This document shows positions 26,201-38,120 of a DNA stretch of 64,000 bases, piece by piece; the first letter of the stretch is position 1; the number at the start of each line of letters is the position of its first letter. The stretch is from Pelargonium tetragonum (Eukaryota > Streptophyta > Magnoliopsida > Geraniales > Geraniaceae), in NCBI GenBank assembly GCA_036897445.1, contig JAYMTL010000004.1, positions 124,001 to 188,000 of the forward strand. The letters run 5' to 3'. The position numbers were made by a program, and so were the translations under genes. Under the pieces are notes generated by a model. It searched no databases and had not been told where the DNA came from. It saw nothing but the letters and a program-made list of their open reading frames with translations.

Positions 26201-26460
26201 TAAGGAACCCGACACTTCCAACATAATATCAAGAATTCCCCTTTTTTAGAGTCTTAAATTCCTCGGCCTGCTTGGAAAAAGAATTGAAACTACGGAAATA
26301 GAAAGCCTTTTGAGTGAGGGCGGTCAAATAAGAATTCTTACGGATCTTGCAAACGCCTGCGTCAGACTTTGGACAAACTAGACGCCGGAATACACACAAT
26401 ATTTATATAATAAATAAAAGAAAATCCTGCGAGCAGTGCATATATTTACTTTACCCAGTA

Positions 26461-26520
26461 TAAGAAGAAGCCTCATAATAGGCAGAACCTGGATTAATAT
26501 ACACGGGTTCGAATCGCCTA
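26461..26520 (+). pseudogene. Possible decayed tRNA-Met-like relic
   Basis: GCCT-CATAAT-AGGC (about 26470-26483) is a small hairpin containing a CAT anticodon-like triplet, resembling the CTCATAA loop of initiator tRNAs. About 20 bases later comes ACACGGGTTCGAATC, a good T-arm start. The spacing is about 14 bases too long for a tRNA, the T-stem has three of five pairs and no acceptor stem is seen. Insertion into a dead tRNA, or chance, would explain it equally well. Confidence 0.2.
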
Positions 26521-26929
26521 GATGCTAAGAAATCTTCCTTTTGTTTATGTATAGAGACTTTCAATAAAACTAAGGACAGCAAATCTAGATTAAATAGAAG
26601 AATACCAAAAGTAGTCCCGCAAATTTAACTAAAACATAAATAAGTTTTAGATTTTACCGATTTCTTACCTAAATAACTGAAACAGAAAAGCTAACTTCCA
26701 AAGTTTAATACTTTCACTTCTGAAATTCTGAAATAAATTAAATATAGGATAGAATCTTTCCATAGCCCGGGTTTTCTAAATTCTATTTTTTCTCTTAGGA
26801 GTCTTATCTTCGATACCTTGTTTAGAGCTACGCCTAACTCGTAAAAGCTAGATTCTGTATCTTCATACCTTTCCTACGAGCGCAACTTATAACCTATGTC
26901 TTTCTTGTAGCCTGTAGTTAGGCGGAATT

Positions 26930-27070
26930 ATAGGCAGTCAGTATTTTATTAGTATATCTATTATAGTCTGTTACTAATAGAGTGTTAATTAATAGGTATG
27001 TAATAGATAGCTATTAGTTGTTATACTAGATTAAGTATAGTAGTGCTTTAGCAAGAGAGGGCCAGTCCTT
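26930..27070 (-). repeat. Repeat island 4, TA-rich
   Basis: A block of TATTAG, TATAG and TAATAG strings which, read on the minus strand, matches the TA-rich leader of other islands (CTATAACAACTAATAGCTATCTATTA-type texture). No lysine-rich body follows, so it is probably a leader-only fragment. Confidence 0.3.
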
Positions 27071-30000
27071 AATAGCGTATTTATAATCTGGTAGTGCACA
27101 GTAGTAGGGAATAAAAAGAACTTAGAGATAGGGGCATCCCCTGAGTAATTACATAAAAATTGAACTCTTTATTATATCCAACAAGGTTGTAGACTTTTTT
27201 TTGGTATGCAATATAAATAAGTTTTTATCCTGAATATTTTTTCTTTGCAGTCCATTTAAGTATTTTATATAAGGCGGAGAGTTTTACAACCGGATCCACC
27301 AATCCCACTTTTTTACCCCCCATTCCCTAAAAATGAAAGCTGCTTTCCCCTCCAGTATACTTTATCTTAAACGACACTTAATTAAATACTAAAATCCAGG
27401 AAAACTTAAAGTCTTTAATAAAAGGGCCCGTTGTTTTGCTTCGAATGGTGCGGTAAATTAAAGAAGATCTGAATTCCTACTAATGAGGCAGAGAATTTGG
27501 AAAATTCCAGGAATAAATAGGAAAGGCTTAACCGGATCATAGTTAAGAGTTGTGTTTCCACTTTACGGCAGGTGAGTCAAAGGGTCTACAAGCAAGATTC
27601 CCCTAAGTTCTTTGCTAGGTAAAGAGGGTTTAAGGGATACCTTGAGAAGTTAAAGATATTTTTACACTTTGAATGACATAGAATTTTGAATTCCTTTAAG
27701 GTTTCTCATTTTTGGGTCTTCCATATAAGACATATAAGAACCTGCTCACCAAATTAATAAATATTAAATAACAACTTGAGACTGAAGTGCGGGAACATGC
27801 TTAGTATAGCTCAGACCTATAAAATTCAATACTTTGTCTTTGTTTCCAGAATTGTATAAATGCTTTAAATAATTTTCTTTGTAAATAAGAGCTTGCGGCG
27901 GCATACCTGTGTGTTTGAATAATTATAAACTTGTAATTTAGTAGTACGGAGTATCAAGAGTAAAACCAACTTAAAATTTCCTTAGATTATTTAATTTATA
28001 TTATACAAAGGGAGTCTTCTTTATGCTCCCAAGTTTCCCCTGAGAAGTAAGCCATAAAACAGGAACTCTCATATCTTAATAAAAGAAGAAATTCAAAGGG
28101 TCTCTCTAGAAATGAAAACATTCCCCTTATTCTGATACAGCTATATCGTCGATTTTATAGAAAGGGGCAGTAAGAAGTACAATACCAGAAAAACTTTAAG
28201 GAATCCCTATATGGCTAACACATAGTAGTAGTATTAAATTACTCGCTAGGATTAAGACTGTGTGCTCTCGGTAAATAATCTAAACCCGTCGATTAAGTGA
28301 CTCTAACGAAATGGGTTTCATAAAGTCAAACTACGACCATAAGCTCGACCCACCTTTTGACTCTTTGGGACCTGTTCTAAACACACACGGATGTGTAGCT
28401 CATTCAGGGAAGTATAAACTGCAGTTAGAAATCTGTCTTTATCAGTAGATTAGTATTAGATTTTCACTTTTTTTATCCCCGGTATCAAAGGAGAATTGTT
28501 AGGAGTAGCTCTCGTATACCATTCTTCAAGTCACATTATATAAAGAAAGAGTAACCTAGTTTAGAGAAGTAGGAGCTTTTGGGAGCTTAACTGGGTGGGA
28601 GTTTTCTAGTAAAATCGTTTTTGAAGGTAGTCCTTTTCGGCCTTATCCTATATAAAATCCTATAATCCAAAGCAGCAAAAAAGCCAGCGCTAGTTTAAAG
28701 TTACATTATTCTATTAAAACTTAATTTGATATAAGGAATTGATCAAACTGGTCTAAGGGATTGTAAAAAACTTAGATTACAAAAAGGGTTACCTCCTCTG
28801 TTCTTACCTGCTCCTGTTTAAAAGTTATCGGATTTTTAAAAAGAAAGTATGAAGATTGAATTTTGGAATATCCTGAAAATTCTCAAACGGAACCTTTTTC
28901 CGAGTTATCATAGCCAGTAACACTTGATTTAAGGCTTTTCTTTTTACAATTCATTTTGATTTTCGAGATATGCAAAAATTCTACAATTCTTATTCGTAAA
29001 CCCTAAATCATGTAACTTCTATAACACAAAACATATCTAAGAAAAACCGCTTCCGTAACAAAGCTCGAAAGCTTGCCTATTCTTGTCTTGATAAAGTGAA
29101 TTATCTCATTTTTAGTTTGAAATTTGAAACTTTTACTCCTCTAAACTAAGTAATAAGACAAACCCCCTAGGGCATTTCAAATTCTTTTTTGTTCTCTTCT
29201 GCTATTTTACGTTGTTGCCTTTCCGATTGGGTTGAAGGATTTGTCCAATTTTATAGAAATAGGAGTTCTCTAGATCTAGAGTTAAAAGTCTAAAAGAATT
29301 CTTCATCCCTTCCTTTAGACTTAAACTTTATACATTAGAAGACCATAAACTTTAATTAAATTGGTCGTGTAACGATGCAATAGCGCTTAACCCACCTTTT
29401 TACTAGAGCGGGATGGGCTATCCTTTCTTAGTATTAATTCATTACCTCTACTTAAATGCTTATCCTAACAAGACATTGTAATCAAACTCTTGCTTTAGGT
29501 AGGAGGACCATACCCAACAATTTTGCCTTTTTAGCATCCTCTAATGGAGGAAAAAACTATTAAGAGTTACTGAAGCTCTCCCGCTTTTAGTATATTTTGC
29601 TGGATCCTTTCGTTACTACAGAAGTAGGGTATTAACCAAAAGCAAGTTTAATTGTGTCTTAAAAAGAGGAAGAAGCTCCTTCCTTTCGTAATCCTATTTA
29701 GTCAAGGTTATAAAAGGATTCCCTTTGTAGTTTTCCCCTAACTCTAGACAATACAACAGTAAAATCGAAGCCTTTCTAGTTTAGCAACTACAATTGTCAT
29801 ACATTCAAATTAAAATGAAGTTTAGAACCTTCTGTTACTTTTTAAGTTATATAATCGGAAGAAAAAATCATACTACAAACCACAAACTTGTGATAAAAAA
29901 ATAGCTATATGCACCGGATTAAGATGAGGATTTCTATTTTGGTGCGTGAATCTTAGTTTTGGTAATTTTCATTTTTCCTTTATCTATATTTGAGCCGAAC

Positions 30001-32869
30001 AACTCTCTTTTTGGTCTTCCATTAGGCTTCAAAGTGAGTGGGGAAGTATAACCTAAGTGGACTCCTGTTAATAATAGAATAGACGCCCCTTCCTTTTCTG
30101 ATTATAACCTCCAAGAAATCCTCGAAACCTTTGTTAGTAGATCAACTTTTCTGAAAGCAAAGCTTAAAGAAGCGAGTACTTATTTTGTGCGAGGTTCATG
30201 CTAATAATAAAGGAGAAATTTAATAAATAAAGATAGATTCACAAGCAAGAGAATCTTTAACTCCTTTAGCTTTAGCTTGCAAGGACAAAAGGTATATTAT
30301 AGAATCAGTTTATGTTATTAGTAGCCCCGGCTATTAGTACTATTAGAAAGAATACAATTCTAAACTCTAGAAAGAAATTTATCCAATTAAGAATCCTCAA
30401 AAAGGCATATAATTGACTCTTTTTAAACTACAAAACTAAGTTTAGAATCAATTCTTTACTTTTACTGGAACTAGAATCAGCGTAAATAAAGAATTTACTA
30501 ATCCTGCGGAAACCTAACAATCTCGAAATTCTTATCCAAAATCCCATAAAGATAAAGCAACATCGCAAGCAGAGGCTGTCTTTTACCATTTGGAGTTCAA
30601 TCTTACCTATGTTTTAGAAACTATACTCTTAGGACCTTAAGAATTGGCAGGAGAGACTTACAGGAGATTTAGGTACTTGTATTACCTGGCTTAAAATCAA
30701 GCTTTTAGTGTTTATAGTCTTAGTATCCTTATGCCTAATTAAAGGAAAACCTTTCAATAACAGGAAAAGAAAAGCTTGTTCTGAGCTAAAACAGCACCCA
30801 CTATCTCTAGGAAATTAAAGGATAAAGAAATCTCATTAAACCTTTATAGCGGCTAGTAAATACTATCAAGGAATCCGATAAGAAAACTCAAATTATATGA
30901 ATACAAAGAAATGGAATAGAACCCCCGAAGTGTATATATAAATTTCTTTAGTACCGGTTAAGATACCTCTAAAGTAAGGAGTTTTAACCCAGAAAAATGT
31001 AGTATTTACCCGACTCTCTATCTCCAGCTCTTAACATAGTTTTCTAATTCCTTGTTTTTAATCTTTACTTAGTTTTACTGGGATGGATCCTAAAAGCAAG
31101 CAACATGACATCAAGAAACCTTTAGAATTAGAAACCTAGGAAGCAACTCTTTGCCCTTTATGGTTAAGACGTACTTGTATCATAATATAGAGAAGAAAAC
31201 TTTTCAAGGGGGGCCCTTATAGTTGACATTCTATTTCTGCGCAGCACTCGCCGACTTATTTAGCAGCTCTGTTAAACCCAGCCTTCTTTTTATTCTCAAG
31301 GTTTTTGTGTAAGAAAATTCCTTTGTATCTAATTATGGGGGTTGTGCCAAAATCTAGTTAGGGTAGTTGCGAATCCCTAGTTATCCTTAATTTATGCTTG
31401 GTATAGGGCTCCGGTAAAGGTACATTTGGCTTACCCGACTTTTCCTTATTAATTAAACCTAATTTTGCTAACTATTGACATTTTTGCTTTAAGTTATTTA
31501 AGAGCCCCCCTTGTGAGAGGAACCTATCTTAAACTGGGTCTGGCCCTCGGACTTCTTACAAGAGGAAATTCCCAAATATCTACCCAAAAGGAGGATCCTA
31601 GATTTTTTTAATTACTTACTTGGACCCCCCCTTTTAGGGGCTGCCTTAGTAAAATCGCCTACGAAAACACTTTTATAGTACTCGTTTCGAAAAGTGCTGA
31701 AGTGTAGCAAGCATTATAAATATATATATAAAGGAGTTCTTAACGGGATATAGTCTACTGAGGCGGTAAATTTCTAAGACCCCGGCAAATCTTCTTTAGA
31801 TAAATGTATATCTGGTTAGTTTAGTAAAAAAAAGCTTTTATGAATGATTAGTAAAAAGTTAGTTCAGTCTTTTGTTCCATTTTATACGTGTTAAAAGTAG
31901 AGATCGAGGCGTACTTTGTTAGGTGTTACTTTATAGTAAGTTATTTTTGGGGTCCTTGCTCTTTCAAGTAGCTTTTGAAGGAGTTATATACCTCGGATTT
32001 TGGGCTGTAATTTGTTGGAGGTATAGGAACAAATTCCTAAGGATAGGCATCGGTATTGAAACTTCATTGCTATTGAGCGAAAACTTCTCAATCAAACTTA
32101 TTTCTTTAGTTCCCTGTATTTAAAATGTAACAAAAATTGTACTTAAAGTATTCTTTATTTAATTCTTTTCGTTTAGTAGGTAAAGCGTAGTCAGATTGCT
32201 GTCAAAAATCTCGGGATTTCCCCCTTTAGAAAAGACTTTAGGCAGAACCCAAGGAACTGGTTTTATGATTAGAGTCTTCTTCGCCGCAGTTTGTGGAATT
32301 TCAGGCACTATGATATTTAACAAGCTGAGTTTGTACAAATAAACGGGGAAACTGAGTAGTGTGAGGTGCAAGAACGGGAGTCCTTTCAGCAAGCAAAAAC
32401 TTGGCGATATGCTACTCTCTTCTCTTTTTTTTATAAGTTATTTTGTAGTTTAGAATTTTAGATAAGTGCTTCACTTAGGAAGCGCCACCCAAAGAAAGAA
32501 TAAAGTGGTAAGGTTATTCTACGGAGGGCTTTTAGCTTCTCTTTATTTTCTACATTTGAAGCCTTTAGAAGAGTTAGTATTTCACTTTTCATTACTGGGT
32601 TTAGGCTCAATTAGAAAAAAACAAATTTGAAGGGTTTAAGAAGATAACTTCACAACTCTATTTCTCAAGCCTCAAGCAGAACATAGAAAAAGTTTTGTTA
32701 AGATTTTCTTTTTTGAAGCTAAATTACTAACTAGGAAACGTGGATACTTGTTAATGAGTTTATCTTGTTCCGATTTACTCGGCTGGTAGTTAAGGAGAAT
32801 TCCCCTTGTTGTTACTTGTAGCTAGTATTCCCTGACTTATGCAGCTAGTGTACTTTTTCTTAGGAAGGT
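27071..32869. other. Gene-free background, segment 5
   Basis: No recognisable gene. Only two frames reach 60 codons: 31923-32123 (+, 66, hydrophobic start) and 32159-32392 (-, 77). No domain is visible. A mini-hairpin lies at 31206-31218 and a TA microsatellite at 31729-31742. The C-run and G-run pair near 31.6 kb (seven C, four T, four G) is another GC-rich near-palindrome. Confidence 0.6.
31206..31218. repeat. AAGGG/CCCTT mini-hairpin
   Basis: AAGGG, loop GGG, CCCTT. Perfect 5-bp stem that can shift register to give GGGCCC at its centre. Confidence 0.5.
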
Positions 32870-33010
32870 AAAGGAACTGACTACTGTATAGTATATTACT
32901 AAAATGTTTTAGTATTCTGTAGTTCTTGTATAGGGTATTCCCCTTAAAAAATTTTACTTAGTTATTGTGAAATAAAGTATACTATTCTAGTATAGTATAA
33001 TAGAGAGTCT
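32870..33010 (-). repeat. Repeat island 5, TA-rich with hairpins
   Basis: TA-rich block resembling island leaders. It holds two perfect stems: TACTAAAA-TG-TTTTAGTA (32897-32914, 8 bp) and TATACTA-TTC-TAGTATA (32978-32994, 7 bp). No lysine-rich body is evident. Orientation is a guess based on the TATAGTAT texture. Confidence 0.3.
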
Positions 33011-33689
33011 TGGTTTAAGGATAAGCCTGCCCCCTGTTCTTATCAGTAAAAGAGGAAACAAAACTTAGAGGATAGAGAATAAGTCCTTATTCCCAACTGC
33101 AGCGTAGCATCGGGCAGAGCTGGAAGTATACACAATATAGAACGTAGATACCCATAAAACATCTTAATACCTTATAACCAAATAACCAACATCAACAAAG
33201 TTTCACTTCTTTTTAGTAGAAACAAAACTTCAGCTTCTCTTAAATATCTATTTTAACAGCAACTCCATTATATTAACTTTTTAGTAAACAAATACTCTAA
33301 AGACTTACCAAATAAGGAACTCAGATTAAAGCAAACAAAGCTAAAGTTATTTTCTAGAATCCCCTCTTATCTCAAGTTTACCTATTTTTATTCCCCCACT
33401 ACGAAATGAAATAATACCTATACTCTGAGCCTTTGCTTCTTTTTCTCGTAACCATCTTCTTCTTAGAGCTATAACCTAAACCTACCCGGGTTTCTTTACA
33501 TTTGACTTGGAAAACTCTTCCTTAATCCCGAATTCTTAGAACCTCTCAAGCAGCAGCTAGACTTCTAATAGTAGATTTACTTATAAACTTGTCAAATTCC
33601 TTTTAACTAGCAAAAAGACTTTAACCTGTATACTTCTTAAAAAGCTCTTAAGTTTAATTAAGAAATCCTCCTTTGTGCTTATCATTATA
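33011..33689. other. Background between islands
   Basis: No frame of 60 codons, no repeat word and no hairpin of note. It contains AAC- and CTT-rich low-complexity stretches only. Confidence 0.55.
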
Positions 33690-34140
33690 AAGAGGGGAGA
33701 AAGTTAATAGTATATAGAAAAGTACTTCTTACTGACCGGAGCGATAGCGTAGGAAGGTTAAAGTATAGAGTAATTATTGATAGTACATGCATACACTATA
33801 AACAACTACTGACCTTGACTTACCGAATTTGACTGACTGAATTCTTCTGTATCCTAATCTTACAAGCTAGACTTGTCCTATTTATGGGAGATTCCTTCCT
33901 TGTCTTATGGAACTTATCTACAACTATTGTCTTCTAAGGAAGTGGTTTATGTATTACTTATTGTAGCTAGTTACCCTTAATTTTAAAGAGAAGTAAGTCT
34001 AGAGTAATATACTACCCTATATGTATTAGTAATATTAGTAAACTCTCGTAGTTATTGTATAGTATCTCTTTAATTATTATACTTTAATAGGTATCAGTTA
34101 GTTTTAGATTAGTTATAGCTTTTGTAGTCTTTATTGTACG
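33690..34140 (-). repeat. Repeat island 6, minus orientation
   Basis: Two adjoining TA-rich parts. In the right part (33950-34130), read on the minus strand, CpA is almost absent while ApC is frequent (AACTAATC, AAACTAACT, ATACCTATTA), the CpA-depleted pattern of the 56.4 kb island. Words such as GCTACAATAAG also match. No frame survives. Two partial copies may be joined here. Confidence 0.4.
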
Positions 34141-35269
34141 AAGGGAAGACTCAACCTGACCAGTAATCCCTCTTTCGACTTTTTTGTTCTATTAAGAGCA
34201 TAATTAACTCCAAAATTTTTATAGTAAAAAGGGTAAAAAATGGCTTGGTACCTGCAGATAAATGAAAGAATTTTTTCCAAACTTCGTGTTTGCTTTAACT
34301 ACGTTACCTTTTTATAAGTCTTTACTTAAAAGTGTAATTTCTCTATTCCTGAAAAAGGAGAGCTCTAAAGTCTGAAAACGGCCTTAGAGTGGATTTTGGT
34401 ATTGCTATAAGAAAAATAGAGTTTGCTGTCCTAAGTTTTTATTGAAAGTAATATACTTGTGTCAAAGTTTTCAGAAGAATTCCGACCTTCTTTTTTTTAC
34501 TTTTTATATTGCAAGTCAAAGGGGAACGAGAACAAATAATAAGGGGAATCCATATACTCAAGGAATAGCAGCCTTAGTAAGATAAAAACCCAAAAGGAAG
34601 CTCCTTTTTAGAGCGCTTTGAAATTTCCTAGCCTTTTTTTAGGAAGTTCTAGTAGAATAAATAAGGCCTTTTGCTACAGCCTTTATTTATAATGATCCTG
34701 GAATTTGTAATGACAGGTTTTTACTGACAAGGTATTTTAAAACGTAAGTAACTAAAGGTCTTTAAAGCCTCCTTTGAATCTTTCTCCATCTTAACCGGAA
34801 CAAGAGAGAGACTTTAAATAGAAGTGTACCTTACTATCGGTTTAAGTTTCACTGGGTATATGGAGTAAAGTCTAAGAATTGCGGTTGGTAAAGGCGATTG
34901 CAAGCTCTTAAAATCAAAATTTAGTGGGAAACTCTTAAAGCCCCGTACTATAATCCAGAATAGGATAATTCTAAACATATGAAACCTGACTTAAAAGCCT
35001 AAAACGTACAAAACTAAACGGGCAAAAAAACTAAGTCATTATCTGGAATAGCTTTTATTTTATCAGTTGCTTAAGGGATACCCTTGTTGCTATTTCTTAA
35101 TTATTGCTTTTTATAGAAGCCCCTTCGTCATAAGTAAGTGCTTCCTCCTTTAACTTTACTAGCGAACTTACTTGTAAGAAAATCTTAAGGAGGAGTTCAA
35201 GTACTAGAAATATACATTAAAAGAGAGCGGTCGGGCAAAGGCTTCCCTTCCTCATTATACAATAACAAT
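34141..35269. other. Background between islands
   Basis: About 1.1 kb with no frame of 60 codons. It holds an AAGGG-ATA-CCCTT mini-hairpin (35073-35085) and one copy of AGGAAGTTCTAGTA (about 34640), a 14-base word repeated near 39587 and 62330; a few such coincidences are expected by chance. Confidence 0.55.
35073..35085. repeat. AAGGG/CCCTT mini-hairpin
   Basis: AAGGG, loop ATA, CCCTT. Differs from the copy at 443-455 by one loop base. Confidence 0.5.
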
Positions 35270-35590
35270 TAAAGGGAGAGGTCTTATATTATACCTTAAA
35301 CACCAAGACTATCTACTATATACCTATTAACTACTAGAATAATATAAGATACTTACTATAGATACTGTAGATATAGATAAGAATAAAGTAGATATAGATA
35401 AGAATAAAAATGAAGTATAGTAGGCTACGGGAATACTTTGGGTACAGGGAAGCATAAGGCAGGGATACGGGTAGTGCCCATAATAAGAGTATAGCTATCA
35501 AGACAGGTAGTAAGAAGCAAAAAGTACAGGTATGGATAGGAGTTGGAATAAGTTTAAGCAGTAGGTGGTCGTAAGGTTTCTAGGTAAATA
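35270..35590 (+). repeat. Repeat island 7
   Basis: A complete-looking copy: a TA-rich leader (35290-35410) with a perfect 21-bp tandem duplication, then a body with GGCTACGGG, GGGTACAGGG, GTATAGCTATCAAGACAGG, AGTAAGAAGCAAAAAG and ACAGGTATGGATAGG. The order of words matches islands at 37.9 and 56.5 kb. It faces the minus-strand island at 35.7-36.1 kb tail to tail. The open frame is lost. Confidence 0.45.
35367..35408 (+). repeat. Perfect 21-bp tandem duplication
   Basis: Two identical units, 35367-35387 and 35388-35408, starting GTAGATATAGATAAG. No third unit. Perfect identity suggests a duplication younger than the decay of the surrounding island. Confidence 0.8.
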
Positions 35591-35699
35591 ACCTTGAATG
35601 GATTTTTCATTTTATTATAGAGATTTACAAATGGGTTAGACTTTTGTGCCTGTAATTCTTTTCTGAGGGGGTTCCTTTTAACACTTTAGAATGAATTTC

Positions 35700-36060
35700 A
35701 TTATCTTTCTCTAGTCTCCACTAGGAACTTAAAAATACTAAAAGGGAGGACGGAAACGAGTAGGGTTTAGATAGTTTTATTCTACCCGACTGAAGGCTTC
35801 TGAAAGAAGGGAGGTATACATAGTATAATCCAGTATACCGACTTACATTATAACCAAAGGAAAAGCGGGCTTTAACTAATCCACTTCTTACTTTGCTATT
35901 CTTCAAAGCTATAACCTTAGTCTTCATCGCTTTTTTACTCTTCTGCATACCTTGTTTCCTACTACCTAGAAATATCCTCTTAATACTACTCTTCTTGTAA
36001 CTATACCTTTCTCAATTTTCTATTCCTAGCTCTGCCCTTTTTAAATTTAAAAGAGAGGTT
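35700..36060 (-). repeat. Repeat island 8 with 75-codon basic frame
   Basis: On the minus strand a frame at 35721-35948 begins MQKSKKAMKTKVIALKNSK and is strongly basic for its first 30 residues, then shifts to a Tyr/Ser/Leu-rich tail of different character. Upstream (minus strand, 35950-36060) further lysine-type codons with GGTATAGTTACAAGAAGAG resemble the GGTATAGCT-AAGAAG core of other copies. The basic part is family-typical; the tail may be out-of-frame sequence. No function can be assigned, and no promoter or ribosome-binding signal supports expression. Confidence 0.4.
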
Positions 36061-36299
36061 TCCCCTCTGACTTGCTACTTACTTCATAACACCTTGTAAC
36101 TAAAACCTTGTTCAGTAAAAACTTAGCTTTCAGGAATATTAGATACTGCAAAGCATTACTTGTACTTTGTAAACAAGCTAGCTTTATTGGAATACCGAAA
36201 AAAGGGACTCTTCTCAAGTAGACTAATCAGCTGGACCCTTTTATTTTAGTAGACTTAGAGAAAGGTTTTCTAGTTAAGCAAAGGAGGAGCGTAGTGCCT

Positions 36300-36410
36300 G
36301 TCTTATAGCCTGGACTTGTAGCTAGTATTGTCTTATGGGGCTAGTTCATAGCTTACTATACTTATTGTATTATTATAGTTAATATCTTATATTGTCGATT
36401 TCAGTTTAGG
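36300..36410 (-). repeat. Repeat island 9, leader fragment
   Basis: A short TA-rich block (CTTACTATACTTATTGTATTATTATAG texture) that reads on the minus strand like the island leaders. It lies about 240 bp beyond island 8 in the position where a minus-strand leader would be expected, so it may be the far part of the same copy. Confidence 0.3.
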
Positions 36411-37479
36411 AGATCCATAAAGCAAGAAAATCCTTTGCTCGTCAGCTTTTGGTTAAGAGAAAGTCTAACTAAAGGCTTTGAGGCAGGTGTGGCTAAAAAG
36501 GAGCTCGTGAAATATTTTACTAATAGTTATAAAAGCTAAAAATTTCTGGAAACTTCTCGGCTAGCACAAGGTTATCCCCTGGTTTTGGAATATAGAGAGT
36601 GTCTCGTCAGATATTTCATTTACAGATTCCAACTCTTCCTTTTATAGAACTGGATTCCTTTCCTCCCCGGTTAAGCCTTGTCTTATGGTTCTCTACTCAT
36701 TATAAAATTCCCCACCGTCAAGCGAGCTTCTTATATTGTACAAAGAAAGCTTGGAATAGTTATGAACTTATGGATGCCTCAAGACCCCGAGAAATCTATA
36801 ACTCTAGCTTTGTTTTTTAGCTAGATAGGGAAATAGGGAGAGATAGTAGATTAGTGTCTAAGGTATATCCCTCTGGTTCTCTGCTCTTTAATTAGGGCCC
36901 AAACCCTTCAAGCTCTTAATAACCATATGAAAAAGGGAGATGAATATACTATAAAAAGATTGAAGTAATATACCCCAAAAGTAGAGAGAAAGAGTAGAAA
37001 ATAAGAGGAATTGGGGATGAATACCGGTTTAGAGGCCTCCTTTGTTGTGTACTTTTATAGTGTGAAACTAAAAAAACCCGACTGGTTGAAATTAAATAGG
37101 ATTTACAATACAGTAACTAGAGGAGTGCGCTTTTACTTATAAAAATAAAGCACTCTTTTACATAGGGATTTATCTAGGTTAAATAAGTAAAAGTCTAGAT
37201 GCCTTGGTTGGAAGAATTAAAGAAGAGTTTTATTAAATAATGGGTGTGGGGTTTTACAAGAGAAAACTCAAAGGCAATTGCCCTGAAAGTTAACAAAGGA
37301 AAGGGCGAGGCCTATAAAAGTGAATAATGAAAACGTATAAGAAAGAAAAAGAGAAGTAGAGCCCCTCTCCTATCTCCTACCTGCGCTCTAATTTCTTAGA
37401 AACGAAAGGATAAATAAAGACTCTACTAGTTGTCTTAGTAGCGGGTTTCTTGTATTAATTCTTAAGGGAATATGTACTA
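36411..37479. other. Background between islands
   Basis: One frame of 73 codons (36599-36820, +, opening with GTG) of ordinary mixed composition and no motif. Nothing else seen. Confidence 0.55.
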
Positions 37480-38120
37480 CCAAACCCCAATAATAACTTA
37501 GCTAAAAGATACATTAACTATACAACCAACCATAATACATAAGATATACTACTTCCTATCTGTCCTATAAGTAATACAGTCACTACAGCAATAAGGCCGG
37601 GGAATCCTAACACCAAAGGAAAAATAAAAAAGGCTATTCTCTCCCTTGTAAGAAAAACTATCTCCTAAATAAAATGCAAAGAGTCTAGCTCAAAAGGCTC
37701 ATAAGAAAGCTACAAGAAATGAAGTCATAAACAAGTGTTTGCCCCTTTGTCCCTATTTTGTGTAAGTCAGTATCTCTATAATTACTATCTATTACTATTA
37801 GACTTTTATTCCATGACGAAAATAGTAATACAAAAACAGACTATTATCTATTATAAAATATCTTACTATAGCTACAATAACAAAAAGAATATAGTTACAA
37901 TTAAGTGAGTAAGTCCAGGCAACATAGGCTACAGGAATCCGGGTACAGGTTTAGCTCCTAAGAAGACTAAGATACAGATAAAGCTACAGAAGAAATCTCT
38001 ACTAGCCTTTACTAGCTATGAATAATAAAAAAAAAATAAAGATAAAAAGTGAGTTAAGAAAACAAAAGTAAGGCAAAGCAACAAGGTCAGTTGGTGTGCC
38101 TATTAAGGTATACGTACTAT
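37480..38120 (+). repeat. Repeat island 10, two partial copies
   Basis: Two leader-body units in the same direction. The first (37480-37700) has ATACATAAGATATACTACTTCC then ACAGTCACTACAGC; the second (37770-38100) has a TA-rich leader then GGCTACAGGAATCCGGG, CCTAAGAAGACTAAG and AAGATACAGATAAAG (37969-37983, shared exactly with 22.46 kb). The string TATACTACTTCCTA is shared with the island at 39.2 kb. No frame of 60 codons survives. In the first leader (CpA+TpG)/(ApC+GpT) is about 12/15, less skewed than the 56.4 kb copy. Confidence 0.45.

Larger units (their letters stand above)
22561..26929. other. Gene-free background, segment 4
   Basis: No recognisable gene. Short frames lie at 23684-23872 (-, 62 codons), 24290-24478 (+, 62) and 25845-26084 (+, 79); the last is hydrophobic and aromatic in its middle and could encode one membrane helix, but I see no other support. 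Contents include a nested set of inverted repeats at 23092-23252, a T-loop word at 24463-24472 without an anticodon arm, and a Met-like tRNA relic near 26.5 kb. Confidence 0.55.
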
